Positions 50,139-60,587 of a DNA stretch of 64,000 nt are shown here, piece by piece. Source of the stretch: Montifringilla adamsi (taxonomy: Eukaryota; Chordata; Aves; Passeriformes; Passeridae); NCBI GenBank assembly GCA_017590115.1, contig JAGGNK010010892.1:5260234-5324233 (forward strand). Reading direction: 5' to 3'. Positions within the stretch are counted from its first letter, which is position 1; each line of letters starts with the position of its first letter. A program made the position numbers and the translations under genes. The notes beneath the pieces were generated by a model. It saw only the letters and a list, made by a program, of their open reading frames with translations. It did no database searches and was not told the DNA's origin.

Positions 50139-50341
50139 GTTTTGACCAACTTTGGTTTTCATGACAATGGAATTTTTCCTCTCCACCATGGCAAGAAAGA
50201 ACCTCTTCCTCAGCCTCCTTCTCTGCTACAGCCTGTTCAGGGCTGCTGACTCCCACTTGGTCATTGAGGAGAAGACAGAATGCAACGTGTCCAGGAGGAG
50301 CAAAATGGACCTCTCAGATCTTCCACCCATCTCCATAGTAG
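50139..50341 (+). CDS. ASIP: ASIP first coding exon (leader, signal peptide, N-terminal domain)
   Basis: An acceptor ending in ttctgcag (50131-50138) opens the exon and a strong donor, gtgagt, follows at 50342. The CDS starts at 50188, where the ATG sits in a near-perfect Kozak context (ccaccATGG) and is followed at once by a hydrophobic leader. Bases 50139-50187 are then 5' UTR. Two further ATGs lie in frame upstream (50161 and 50167), with an in-frame TGA at 50143-50145 bounding the frame. The exon codes for residues 1-51 plus the first base of codon 52, a phase 1 junction that completes as Asp with exon 3. The 50188 start matches the ASIP pattern of a short basic N-terminus before the hydrophobic core. 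Confidence 0.93.
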
Positions 50342-53300
50342 GTGAGTAAAACCTGCCCTTCGGTGCCAAATTAACAGCATTTGCAGGAAACACTGCTTTT
50401 GATTATTCTGAATTATTTGGATAACTTTGCTTGGCTTCATAGGACACAGAACTGTGGTGGCTGCAGCACCCAAGAATGACAGTTTAGAGGGAAAAAAATA
50501 CAATTTATTTCAGTTTTACAGGTTTCCCTTCAGCTCCCATCACACTGTAAGCTTTTTTATATTGAAGAGAAGTGGTCTTGTGCTAATATGGGAAATAACC
50601 TTGCTTACAAAATCTTATGCATATGAGAAAAAAATAACATAATGTGAGGGTTTTAAGGGTCTGCTCTTGTGGTAGAAAAATCAACAGTATTAACAGGTAT
50701 TAATATAACCTCAGTTTACCTGACATTTAAACAGGGGAAGAAAAGAGCACTGCAAGGGAGAGCCAGGGGTCATTAATTTATCTGTCCAAGACAGGACCAA
50801 CTCTGTCTCTGCAGTTACTGGCAGATGACCACCTGTCCTGTTTGGGAAGAGCCACTTTGGGGGGATGCTTAACTCTTTTGTTCACAAAATTCTTTCCTTG
50901 TGTCTGCCTTAACTCTTTCCATGTAATTTACACCAACTTCTTCTCTCAAGAAACTCACGGGTGTTTGGAGATAATCAGCTACAGAACATTCATAACTGTG
51001 TCAAAATGCTAATAATTAAAAAAATAAACCTTCTCTTGTTTAGGTCCTTTCTGCACGTTTTTAGGGATTTAGTTTAAAGCATTCTGGTTCTTACCTTGTT
51101 TCCTGTGTTTTCTCCATGCTCTTGCTCAGGACAACGGATCTTTAAGGAGAAACACTTGCCCCACACATGCATTTCTAAAAAAATCTGAACCTCTGAATCC
51201 TGAGTTAACTCAGTGTTGTTTAACTGAGAGTTTAGCAGAGCTTGTGCTGTTCTGCAGCCTCCCAAGCTGTACCATTTCATGGTCCTTGTGATCCTTGATG
51301 CCTTCACTCTCACAATTCCCATAACTTTTTTATTTCCTATTAAAATCAGGGCTATAAAATACAATCCCTTCAGCTGATTTCTCCATGTCACAGAAGTGAG
51401 CCCATGCTTTTGATATGGCAGACAGGCTAAGCTGTAATACATTTCTCCCCACTGCTTCTTAGAGATGCATAACCCTAACTTACAATTATACAAGAAAAAT
51501 AAATGAAACCCCCCAAACCAGCTCAAAATATTTGTTCTTCATTCTACAACTCAGTAAATCCTAGCAATTGGAAAATATTAAAAAATATATTGATAGTGGA
51601 TCCTGAAACAGATAAGGAGCCACCATTCACCAGTGGGGATATGGATGTTTTTTATCACAATCATCCATTACATACAGGTAGTGCTTATTACAAAACTCAC
51701 ACACTCAGAATAAAGGTATCAAAAATACCACAATAGCTTGGTGAGCTGGGAAGTGTCTCACATTTTAACAGTCTTGCTGTGTTAGAGCCCAAAACAAGCC
51801 CCAAAACAAGTAATGGAATTTACACAGTTATAAATATCTAAAATTAGATATCATGACAAATATATAGAGGGACCAAAGTTACAGGCATGTGAATGAAACA
51901 CCTTTGCAAGTAACATTATGTAAAATGAGGTCATGGGGGGAGAAGGAACAAAGAACTGCAGAATGAAAGGTGGAATCACAGATGCAGAGTATATGCCAAA
52001 TCAGCAGAGTTTTTGCTTGTGGAAAGCAGTGTACACTAGTTAATTCCTTCCAAAATTATGTAGCACCACCTTTTAACAGAAGAAATTATGGAATTCTAAA
52101 GATTTTTCCTATTTTTGTTTATGTGACTACTGTGCATGAGCACCCCAATCTTTTCCACAGAGACCTTTAATTTTATTTCTCTGAAATAATTAATTGTTTG
52201 CATTTTACCAAAAAATGTGTAAAAAATCCCTCCTAAAATGCACATATCAGTTGCTCCTCTGCTTCGCACAAGCAGCAGTGAGAGAGTTCAGACACTCTGA
52301 ATTGAGATGAACATCACTGCAAAACATGCAGCAATGAGGTAGCAATGCAGGTTATCTGCCTCCTCTCACACAAAAATAGGATTATATTGTCAAAATAACA
52401 TTCTGTAAAACTGATTCTTTATTTTGCTGTGCTATTCTCATTGAAGATTTAACTAGAAAATCCCAGAAAGTCAGCAGGAAAGAGGCAGAGAACAAGAAAT
52501 CTTCCAAGGTAGGTGGTTGTTCAAAAAACTTTGTTGGATTAGAACAGTTTGTTACTTCTAGAGTTTCCCTCAGTGCATTCATCTGAAAGGCTTTTATTGT
52601 CATTCCCTGATTTAAATAATTTGTGTACAGTTTAAAGCTCTAAATGTTGTAAAAATAGATGTGAAACAATAACAGTGGAAAGAAAATTAGAAGCTGTGGC
52701 TGCCCCATCCCTGGTCCAGGGCCAGGTGGGACGGGGCTTGCAGCAACCTGGGATAGCAGAAGGTGTCCCTGCCTGTGGCAAGGGATGGCATGAGGGGGGC
52801 TTTAAAATCCCTTCCCACCCAAAGAATTCCATAACTCTGAGTTTCAGAAGTGCACAGGGTGCCTGCAGCCACTGGGATCCAGAGATCCCTCCCAGGTCTC
52901 AGGCACATGCTGAGCAACCCAAAATTTTCCACCTTTCCACATCCCCAGCAGAGAAACTGCACTCCTGGGGGAGATGAGAGGCCTTTTCCCACTCCCTGAA
53001 CTGTGTGTGCAGGGGAGGATTCCCATGGATGGAGGATCACTGGGGTCACGAGGTGGAGCATTGCCGAGTCACTGCCCTGCTCTCTCAGTGTCACAGCTCA
53101 GCAAACGAGACTGATAGGGAGTTTTCACTCATCTGGAAAGCTGGGAGATCCAAACAAAACACCTTAATTGGTTTTATTGATAACTTCACCATCTTGAGTA
53201 CATTTTGGCACCCCTTTCTTCACTGCTGCCCCTCTTCTTCCTAGAGACCCTTTCCAAAGCTCCATCTGTGGTCATCAAGGTCAAAATGAGGTTTGTCATT

Positions 53301-53650
53301 TTGCTCAGAAGGTTGCTCTCAAGCCACCCTTTCCCATTTCCCAGCCCCACCATGCCTCTGCATTGCTAGCACAGCTCCCACTGCCACAGTCAGCTGCTCA
53401 TTCCCCCAGAACCTCCCGCTGTTCACCACCCTCATTTCACCTGTCTATGAATTCTCATGTTTTTATCTTCCAGAAAAATGCTAAACGCAAGGTATCTCCA
53501 AAGCCAAGGCCCCCACCTGCTGCTAACTGTGTGCCAACCTTCAAAACCTGCAAGCCACACTTGAATTCCTGCTGTCACTACTGTGCTTTGTGCAAATGCC
53601 GAATCTTCCAGACGATCTGCCAGTGCCTGATGTTAAACCCCAAGTGTTAA
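50188..53650 (+). CDS. ASIP: Agouti signalling protein, three coding exons
   Basis: The CDS joins 50188-50341, 52447-52508 and 53474-53650 and encodes 130 residues; mammalian ASIP is about 131-132. ASIP is a secreted paracrine ligand that blocks alpha-MSH signalling at melanocortin-1 receptor on melanocytes and favours pheomelanin. Seen in the translation: a hydrophobic signal peptide (1-22, likely cut before His23), a conserved Ser-His-Leu and Glu-Glu-Lys start of the mature chain, an N-glycosylation site at Asn33, the Leu-Pro-Pro-Ile-Ser-Ile-Val block (45-51), a Lys/Arg-rich stretch (55-78), a Pro-rich hinge (80-87) and ten cysteines (91, 98, 105, 106, 109, 112, 114, 121, 123, 130). The cysteine spacing is identical to the mammalian inhibitor-cystine-knot domain. 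Introns are GT-AG, phase 1 then phase 0. Oddities: receptor-loop Arg-Ile-Phe at 115-117 and an extra Cys32. The family assignment is near certain; the function in this species is inferred. Confidence 0.96.
50342..52446 (+). other. ASIP: ASIP intron between coding exons 1 and 2
   Basis: A 2,105-bp GT-AG intron, AT-rich and without a recognisable CR1 or LTR. ORFs on either strand inside it (for example 51074-51526 on the minus strand) show no family signature. I see nothing else in it. Confidence 0.85.
52447..52508 (+). CDS. ASIP: ASIP second coding exon (basic central region)
   Basis: This 62-base exon is too short for a plain ORF scan. It is preceded by ...ctcattgaag (acceptor AG at 52445-52446) and followed by the donor gtaggt at 52509. 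Its first two bases complete Asp52. It then encodes twenty residues (53-72) beginning Leu-Thr-Arg-Lys-Ser-Gln-Lys-Val-Ser-Arg and ending Lys-Lys-Ser-Ser-Lys. The match to the mammalian Leu-Asn-Lys-Lys-Ser segment, and the intact frame into both neighbours, identify it as the basic region of ASIP. In mammals this region is needed for full activity and for interaction with the accessory receptor attractin. Confidence 0.93.
52509..53473 (+). other. ASIP: ASIP intron between coding exons 2 and 3
   Basis: A 965-bp GT-AG intron with a sense-oriented CR1 3' fragment (about 52690-52845). The remainder is unique sequence with a C/T-rich stretch before the acceptor. Confidence 0.85.
52690..52845 (+). 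mobile_element. CR1 LINE 3' fragment within ASIP intron
   Basis: The sequence reads ggctgccccatccctggtcc, then ggacggggcttgcagcaacc, gaaggtgtccctgcctgtgg and a degenerate tail near aattccataactctgag. It is in sense with ASIP, lies 181 bases after the donor and about 630 bases before the next acceptor, and does not touch the splice sites. Confidence 0.9.
53474..53650 (+). CDS. ASIP: ASIP last coding exon (agouti cystine-knot domain)
   Basis: The exon opens after ttatcttccag (AG at 53472-53473), in phase 0, and ends at TAA 53648-53650. It encodes residues 73-130. A basic, proline-rich hinge leads into the agouti domain, whose cysteine pattern is C-x6-C-x6-CC-x2-C-x2-C-x-C-x6-C-x-C-x6-C, as in mammalian ASIP. 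The receptor-binding loop between Cys114 and Cys121 reads Arg-Ile-Phe-Gln-Thr-Ile, whereas mammalian ASIP and AGRP carry Arg-Phe-Phe at its start. Residues after the CC pair are His-Tyr where human ASIP has Asp-Pro. The reading frame is otherwise intact, so the gene looks functional. Confidence 0.95.
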   Translation, partial: KNAKRKVSPKPRPPPAANCVPTFKTCKPHLNSCCHYCALCKCRIFQTICQCLMLNPKC

Positions 53651-55725
53651 GCCAAGTCAGAAACACAGCAAGCCTTCTGTCTTTCATTAGCTTCTCAAGT
53701 GCATATTTCAAATTGCCCCATGTCTCTAGTAATCAAAATAAGAGAGCTCTGAAGCTTGAATTTACCCCTCTTAAAATTTAATGGACAGTTGTTTTTATGG
53801 GGTTAATGTTACCACAAGCTGGATGTTATTTCAGGAAGCAGACGGGGAGATTGGCACTGATTAGGCATTTTTAGCAAAAGATCTGTGTTTTATAATGAAT
53901 TCTGGATTCCTGTGGGTTTGAGCTTTTATTTGAAGGATCGTATTAATGCCAGACTGCAGAATTATCTAACCAGCACCATAAAACCTGCCCCCATGGCATC
54001 CAAATGGCCACTAACACGGGACTGGTTAGGCCAGTGAGGGACTAGAGCTTGGCTTTGCCCACAGGGACATCACCAGCATTCAGCACAGCCGAAGTATCAG
54101 GCTGAAAATGCAGGGTTTGGGTTTAACTCCATTTTCACATATTCAACAAAAATCAGGAAAAGAATTTGTGTAGGTTATTCCACCTGCAAAGATGGACCCA
54201 AAGCTATAAGGACATTTTTTTAGTCATTCTCAGTTAAGCATTCACCTTCAGGGGTTTTGGTCATTCTGCCACCAGGGTACCTCCCAGGGGTATGACATAC
54301 ATATATACTATAAACCTAAATGTATCTGTGCCTTGGAATATAAAAATCAGATGCTTTTTTCTCCAGACATATCTGTAGGAATCAACTCTTCAGCCTTTCT
54401 CGTCCTGCTGCCAAGGACACTGCATGTACAGAGCCCAAAAGCAGGAAGACATAGCTGGGACTTCGAGGAAGAAAGGAAAGATCAGCAAAAGATGAATGTA
54501 TGTCCCACATGTACATCTTGAAGCAATCTGTTCCCAGAAATCAATTCTTTGCCCTTTCTTGCTGCAGGAACTCCCAGAACCATCTCCAAGGTTGAATTCA
54601 GGCAGGAACATCCAAGTGCTGCAGCAACCAGGGGAAAATAATACACCACATGCTGTATCAAGACTTAAAGGCTCAGAAAGAGATGGCTGAAGCTCAAGGC
54701 AACAGAAGATTTCTTTCTTTTGTTCTTAAAGCTCTTTGTCTTAAATTTGAGGTATCCAAGATGGCACAGAAGGAAAACCCTTCTTGGTTAAACTCCCAGG
54801 AGAGCAAGGAGGGAGCAGACCCAGAAAATGTCCCTGACACTGAAGACTTTTTATTTGCCAGACTCCAGCTCTTGTTTTTTACCTCCTCTGTTCTGTACCT
54901 ACTGTGTCTCTCCCCTGCTCCCTTACAGTCTTTTTTCTTCTGTCCTACATCCTTGTTTTTAGTGTTTTTTCCTTTGTCCAACTGCTACTCTTAGTTACCA
55001 CGGGAGCACTCCAGGGCTAACCCACATCTCCTGTGCTCTCTCCACCTGCCTACACCAAGGACCCTTTCAGTGCTCTTTAGCTTTCACAACCAGATTTTTC
55101 TGGCCATGAATTTATAATCCCAATCAGGAATTTTCTAATCCCCTGTGCAGGTCTAATTGAGAAGACAGTTGTTTACTGATTTATTTCTAAACACAGCTGA
55201 GGGCTACAAAAATCTTCTAGGCAGGAAAAGATGATACAGATGACACTCCAAAGGGGCTTAAGCCGTATAAAGGAGGTTTTTTTAAAATTCTAATAATCAG
55301 TCTAAAGCCCAGAACTCAAAACTAAGGTCAGATATTGACAGAAATTTTTGTTCATACTACATATATATATATAGTTATTGGATTAATCTAAGAAAGAGCC
55401 TAATGATGTCAGAATGTCATTGTGTTCCTTATCTTTTATAAGGCACATCAATTGGCATGCCTGATATAAGGTTAAATTCCTGTAAATATACGTAAGTATG
55501 TCTTTTAGCCAGATTTCTTGTCTCTGGAATCTGTAAGCCACTCAGTTATTATGAAAAAGGAGATTAGAAGGAAGAACAATACATCATAATGGATTTCAGA
55601 ATGTGGCTCCTTCTTTTACTAGGTAAAGATTTATGTTCCATCAAAATTTTTCAAAATTTTCATAACCATAACAAACTGTTGTTGATTTGATGCCTTAAGT
55701 TTTAGCTTTAATATTTTTCAGATTC
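53651..55725 (+). other. ASIP 3' UTR and downstream flank
   Basis: The ASIP 3' UTR must start here, but its end cannot be placed. By eye I find no canonical AATAAA or ATTAAA between the stop codon and the LTR at 55726. Weaker variants exist: AATATA near 54337, and AATACA near 54642 and 55580. No coding signal was recognised, and the ORFs at 54650-54994 (+) and 54694-54981 (-) look like chance. Confidence 0.5.
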
Positions 55726-56152
55726 TGAACTGCATTGGTATATGACTCTGAACTTCATATAAAGTGTCAGCAGTTCTCCTCACAGCTCAGTCTGACAGAA
55801 CAATCATTTTCCAGCCCCAGAACCAAGGACACCACTGCAGCTTCAGGCCCAAAAAGTGCAAACAACAAAAAGGCCCAAAAGGCCCAAAAGGTGTAAACAG
55901 CAGCAAATTGAGGAGAGCAGTCTGGGAGGATGGGACTGCAGAACCTGGAGCTGGAATTGAACAATTAACCCCAATATGGAAATGGACCAAAACTTATAAA
56001 AGTGTGAAAACTTGTGACCCAGTGTCCATCTTGGGTGTAACCTTGGCCAGGCTCTTGTGCAAGATGCATCCTTTGAAGGCCTTTTAATAAATCCCTACTT
56101 TATTCCTTTAACACTGCCTAGCCTCTGTTCCAGGTAGCCTCTCAAGGCATCA
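55726..56152 (+). mobile_element. Solo LTR downstream of ASIP, sense orientation
   Basis: A 427-bp block opening TGAACTGC and closing GGCATCA, flanked by gattc (55721-55725) and gattg (56153-56157), a near-perfect 5-bp duplication. Inside are a TATA box (55995-56000) and AATAAA (56086-56091), about 90 bases apart as in an LTR, and three cccaaaa/ggcc-type repeats near 55845-55890. A fragment at 2668-2790 belongs to the same family. No retroviral genes remain. Confidence 0.65.
56086..56091 (+). terminator. LTR polyadenylation signal AATAAA
   Basis: The first canonical AATAAA that I find downstream of the ASIP stop, 2.4 kb away. It belongs to the LTR. Whether read-through ASIP transcripts use it is unknown. 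Confidence 0.5.
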
Positions 56153-56349
56153 GATTGATACTAAAAACATACCAATAATCACACCACTTCTTATGTGGAA
56201 ACAAGATCATTTGTTTCCTTTCATAACAGAAAGTCCAACTGGTGAGAAAAATTAGATTTTACTGTGGTCAAGGGAAGTGGGAGCAGAGGGAAGGAAGGAA
56301 GGAGAGCCAGAAATCCAACAAACAGCTGCTCTCAACTGCAGCTCCCACT

Positions 56350-56990
56350 CCAGCTTTGCAGAACCTCAGGATGGTTGAGGTCAGCAGAGACCTCTAGCAG
56401 CCATCCAATTGGATCTGCTTGCCCAGGACCACATCCAGGCAGCTTCTGAACATCTCCAAGGAGGGCAACTCCACCCCCTCCCTGGGCAACCTGTCCTGGT
56501 GCTCAGTCACCCTCACTCACCATTAAAACCAGAAAAAGAAATGTTTCCTGATGTTTGACTCTCTGCAGTATGTCCCTTTCTCTCTCGCACTGGGGAGCCC
56601 AAACAGGACACAGCAGTCCAGGGATGAGCTCCACAGTGAGGAGCAAGGAGGGATCCCCCCCTTGACCTGTAATGACAATGCTCCCAACACAGCCCAGGGC
56701 ACAGTTCACCTTCTGGTGACTCTTGGTCAGCTTGGTGCTCCCCAGGTGCCCCAGGGCCTTTCCTGGCTCCCTGCTGGGTGTCTCCCAGAGTGTCCTGGGC
56801 TTGCTCCTCCCCAGGAACAGGACTTAGTGCTCCTCTTGCTGAGCTGTCCAGCCTGGCTCGGTCCCTCTGGACAGCAGCACATCTCTTTGGCACATCAGGG
56901 CTGTGTGCCCAGACACCTCTGAGGGGTCCCTCTGCCCCACCATCCACCTCATGATGGAGATGTAGCACAACTTGGGGCTCTCAGACAAGG
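56350..56990 (-). mobile_element. CR1 LINE, 3' part
   Basis: Antisense CR1: cagaacctcaggatggttga, cttgcccaggaccacatcca, ccctgggcaacctgtcctgg, then the ORF2 end region (ggggagcccaaacaggacac, tgtccagcctggctcggtcc). It is a different, probably older CR1 group than the others. The right boundary is approximate. Minus-strand frame 56513-56968 is its ORF2 relic or shadow. Confidence 0.88.
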
Positions 56991-59271
56991 AAATTAAAGT
57001 GCCAAGACCCACCCAAGGACCTCCAGACATGGCAGCTGACCCAAACAAGAACAGGATGGCGCATGTAGGCAATGAAGGAAAAGGAAAAAAAGCTGTCAAT
57101 GACAGTAAGGGGACTTGTTTTTCAACAGATATGGACATAGTTTTTCATATAGCATCTATCTGTAATGCATTTTTCAATTTGATTTATTAATAAGCCTTCT
57201 TTGTAACTGGAATTGATTAGAAAGAGGCTTTGCTTTCTTTGCTGTTCATCTATCACACCAGAGAATACATATAATCAAATACTCTGAAATTGTTATTAGC
57301 CTTAGTGACTTGACTTTTCTGGTAAAGATCTCATTTTATGAGGTATTGACACAGGATGCACAAATCAGCAAAATATGTACACCAAAAATTTGCTTCACTG
57401 TATTTAGTTTGAGCAGTTACTTATACTGAGGGGATGTTTGTCAGTGCAGGAGTCCCCCCGGAGTCCCATCTGAAATGCCATCAGCACACAGATGATAAAA
57501 CATGCACATGACAAAGATGGAGTATTGTCATGGATTGACTCTGGCACAGTGCCAGTACCCCCATGAAAGGTGTATCCTATGTAACTTTTACCTGTCACCC
57601 ACCAAATTGTCTCCACTGAAAACTTACTGGAATCCAGGGATTGAGATAGTCTCAGGAATGCTCTGTGTCAGAGTCATTGTCCTCCTAGAGACTAATAGAA
57701 ATGTTACCCCAATTGTAGGCTAGTAGGATGAAACACAAATAAATCACTGTTAGCTTTTCCACATATCACCTGCCTTGTGTAAATTTAAAACATATACTGT
57801 ATTTTCCTGACTTGATTGCTTAATGTCACACCCAAGGCCCATAAAATCCAAGTTTATCCCGATGGATAAAACAAGTGGTAGAATTAACACCTTAATGGCT
57901 ATACCAAACTATCTCTAAACATGTCATAGTTTTCCAAGCTAATAACTCAAATTCTCTGGAAGACCGCCAAAGGAAACCAACCAAAGCCTTCAGGAATTGC
58001 TGAGAGAAGGGAAGATGTGATGGAAGGTAAAATGACTTTTCCCAAGTTCTCTAGAAGAGTCTGCAGTGTCTGTGATACTGCTTTGGCTGAGGGTGGTGAA
58101 AGACTGAACGAGGTTCCTTTGAGATGAGGACAGCGTTAAACCCATGATGGAAAGAATTACTGGAGCAGCAGAAGGAGATTTGTATAACCAAACCGAGGGG
58201 CTGAGGAAGAACTTGTGACGTGCCCAGCTGTGACTCTGTGGGAGCTCTGTTTCACAGGGCACAAATGACATCCATCCCAGTGCTACAGCAAAGAGCCTCT
58301 CAGAGCATGGTGGGACACGCTCCTCGTGAGGTACTGCAGCCTCCAGCTCACTCCCTGGGTGGGTGCAGACATTAAATGGTACTCAAGGCCAATGCAAAAA
58401 AACATTAAATCATAATACATTTCAACAGAGCATTTTAAGATGAATTAGACCATTCTATGGCCAGAAGTGACTCTATAAACATGCTAAACAGACCAGTTCA
58501 ACACTTGTCCATATTGAATGATCTATTTAACTCCAAGACATGCCTCTGAGTTGCATACTCAGGCCTGGAAAAGAAAATAATTAACAACATATTCCCTTAG
58601 CAAACCCAGGAGCTATTTTTTTTTCTGTCTATTCCTGAGCTCCAACCTTGCTGCTCTTCTGGACAGTGCTCCTCACACAGTCCATGATCTCCAGAACCCA
58701 GCAGGAAACATGTGAGATGGCCCTCTGGTTACTGCACTCCAAAATCCCAGTTACCCCTGTAATACCTGTGGAAGATTTGCCACAGACACCACATTTCCAA
58801 AACCAAGAATGCACAGCAAGCAGCTATTTATTGCCAACCAGAAATATAATCTTACATTTTTGTAGTACATTTAATAGTTGGAAAGAAATAATTGCTTCCT
58901 GGGCCATCTGCAAACCACTTGAAGCACCATGTGCTTTTCTAAGTGGGGATGAGAAAGTCACCAGTCACTTTTGGCAAGCTCTGGCCCATGAATGAGTGAA
59001 GTCCCCAGCCTTATAAAGGCACAGTTGGCAGGTCACAGTGTAGTCATAAGAACACCACTGGGGACATCACAGGTGGGCACACACACGGGCAGTACTGAAT
59101 CTTATCACTCCACGAACAATTCTCTCCTCTCTTTGTACAACCTCCACTGTTTCAGCTTTCATTTTGCCGGTGTCCAGATTCCAACGGGTATTTTTCAAAG
59201 GCATTAGCAGCTCCTGGGATAGCACAAAGAACAGGATTGCACACACCAGTCCCACAGTGCATTTCCTTGCT
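56991..59271. other. Non-coding, with a possible LTR start
   Basis: Unique AT-rich sequence. At about 57530-57650 there is an LTR-like stretch beginning tgtcatggattgactctggc, followed by gtgccagtacccccatgaaa; this resembles the opening of a common passerine LTR family, but no matching end or duplication was found. No gene is supported. Confidence 0.45.
57530..57650 (+). mobile_element. Possible LTR 5' fragment
   Basis: It opens with the tgtcatgg..tgactctggc words typical of avian LTR starts. There is no clear TATA, poly-A signal or 3' end, so it is a fragment at best. Confidence 0.35.
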
Positions 59272-59717
59272 CTTAAAATGATTTGGGTTGGAAGGGACCT
59301 TGAAAGCCACACAGTCCCACCCCCTGCCATGGGCAAACACCTTCCACTGTCCCAGGTTGCTCCAAGCCCTGACCAACCTGGCCTTGGACACTTCCAGGGA
59401 TCCAGGGGCAGCCACAGCTGCTCTGGGCTCCCTGTGCCAGGGCCTGCCCACCCTCAGCATAAAAAGCAAAGATCTTTTTTACATCCAGTTTAGATCTACA
59501 TCTTTCAGTTTACAACCACCAACCCTTCTCCTGCCACAACAGGCCCAGCTAACAAGTCTGACCCCATCTTCCCTACAGACCCCCCTCAAGTACTAAAAGG
59601 CTGCAATGTGGTCTCTCCGGAGCCTTCTCTTCTCCAGGCTGAGCACCCCCAGCTCTCCCAACTCAGCTCGTGGCCTCCTCTGGACTTGCTCCAACAGCTC
59701 CATGTCTTTCTCCCATT
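59272..59717 (-). mobile_element. CR1 LINE, 3' part, interrupted by LTR
   Basis: Antisense CR1 from aaaatgatttgggttggaag through gggatccaggggcagccaca and ttctcttctccaggctgagc to ccaacagctccatgtctttc. There it is broken by the LTR starting at 59718. The CR1 resumes at 60588. Confidence 0.93.
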
Positions 59718-60587
59718 TGTTATGGATGAGTAATGAGATGGGTGGCTCTCCCAATTAAAGGGTGAACATTATATATATGTTAAGAGAAGTTTTATGGATG
59801 TAGAGTGATGTTACTGTAATATGTCCTCCCGCCGTATTGTTGTCACGGGATGGCCTTGGTAGTCGGGGCATTTGGGAAGGTTGGCGTGTTACTATGGCAG
59901 CACCTGACTTCCAACCAAGGTGTAAGAAAGTGATCTCCACCACTGGACAGCAAGGAAGGAGTTGACTGACAGGACTTTAGGAGAGGCTGGAGGTATAAGA
60001 GGCGGAACATCTATTTTGAAGATGAGCCAAGTGGCTGGCAGTCACGGGGTGGGGCTCCCAGCACTGTAATTTTAACCTTATTTAGTCCTTTTGTTGTATT
60101 TTTTGTTAAGGTCTGTGAGAAATAGCTACTCACTTTTCATAGTTTAGGAAGGTGTATTAAACCTTATAAAAAATACAACAGAAGACTGAATAGAGAAAAA
60201 AGGTTATGGTGCCAGGAGCAAAAGATTTTCCCCACCATGTGCTCTCTTCCCCACACAATGGTTTCCCATTTTTAACCCTTTTACCCCTCCCAAAGTTCTG
60301 TCCATTGACCCCTTTTTCACTGTTCAGTGGTGGAGGTCTCTTCCCCAAATCCTGACTGGAGGTCAGATGTCACCATAGTGACAAGCCGGCCCTCCAGATG
60401 TCCCACCCCAGCTGTGTCTTGATAACCACGTGAGGAGGTGAAACATAATTATAAGTCTGTAAAACTTTTCTTAACGTATGTACATGATATTTGTCTGTTA
60501 ATTGTGAGAGTCAATCATCACATTACTCATCTATCACAGGTTTAATAAACCTTTAAAATGCTAAAAAGTGAGCGGTCGTTTCTCACA
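59718..60587 (+). mobile_element. Outer solo LTR, split by a second LTR
   Basis: It begins TGTTATGGATGAGTAATG and ends ...cgtttctcaca. Without the inner element (60114-60538) it is about 440 bp, matching the inner LTR in length. It has a TATA box (tataaga at 59994-60000). Its poly-A signal AATAAA (60544-60549) now lies beyond the inner insertion, so its promoter and poly-A site are separated. It is inserted in a CR1 that continues on both sides. No clear target duplication remains. Confidence 0.85.
60114..60538 (-). mobile_element. Inner solo LTR, same family, inverted
   Basis: A 425-bp element with TGTGAGAAAT...CTATCACA ends on the + strand. Its reverse complement starts TGTGATAGATGAGTAATG and aligns along its whole length with the outer LTR (shared blocks such as gttaaga(g/a)aagttttat/c, ctccaccactg and gttgtattttttgttaagg/ataagg). 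Flanks are ggtc (60110-60113) and ggtt (60539-60542), a slightly mutated 4-bp duplication. It entered the outer LTR shortly before that LTR's poly-A signal. Confidence 0.85.

Noticed and set aside
50152..50160. Non-ATG start giving a slightly longer ASIP frame
   Set aside because: The codon at 50152 is TTG. Real in-frame ATGs follow at 50161, 50167 and 50188, and 50188 has the best Kozak context directly before the signal peptide.
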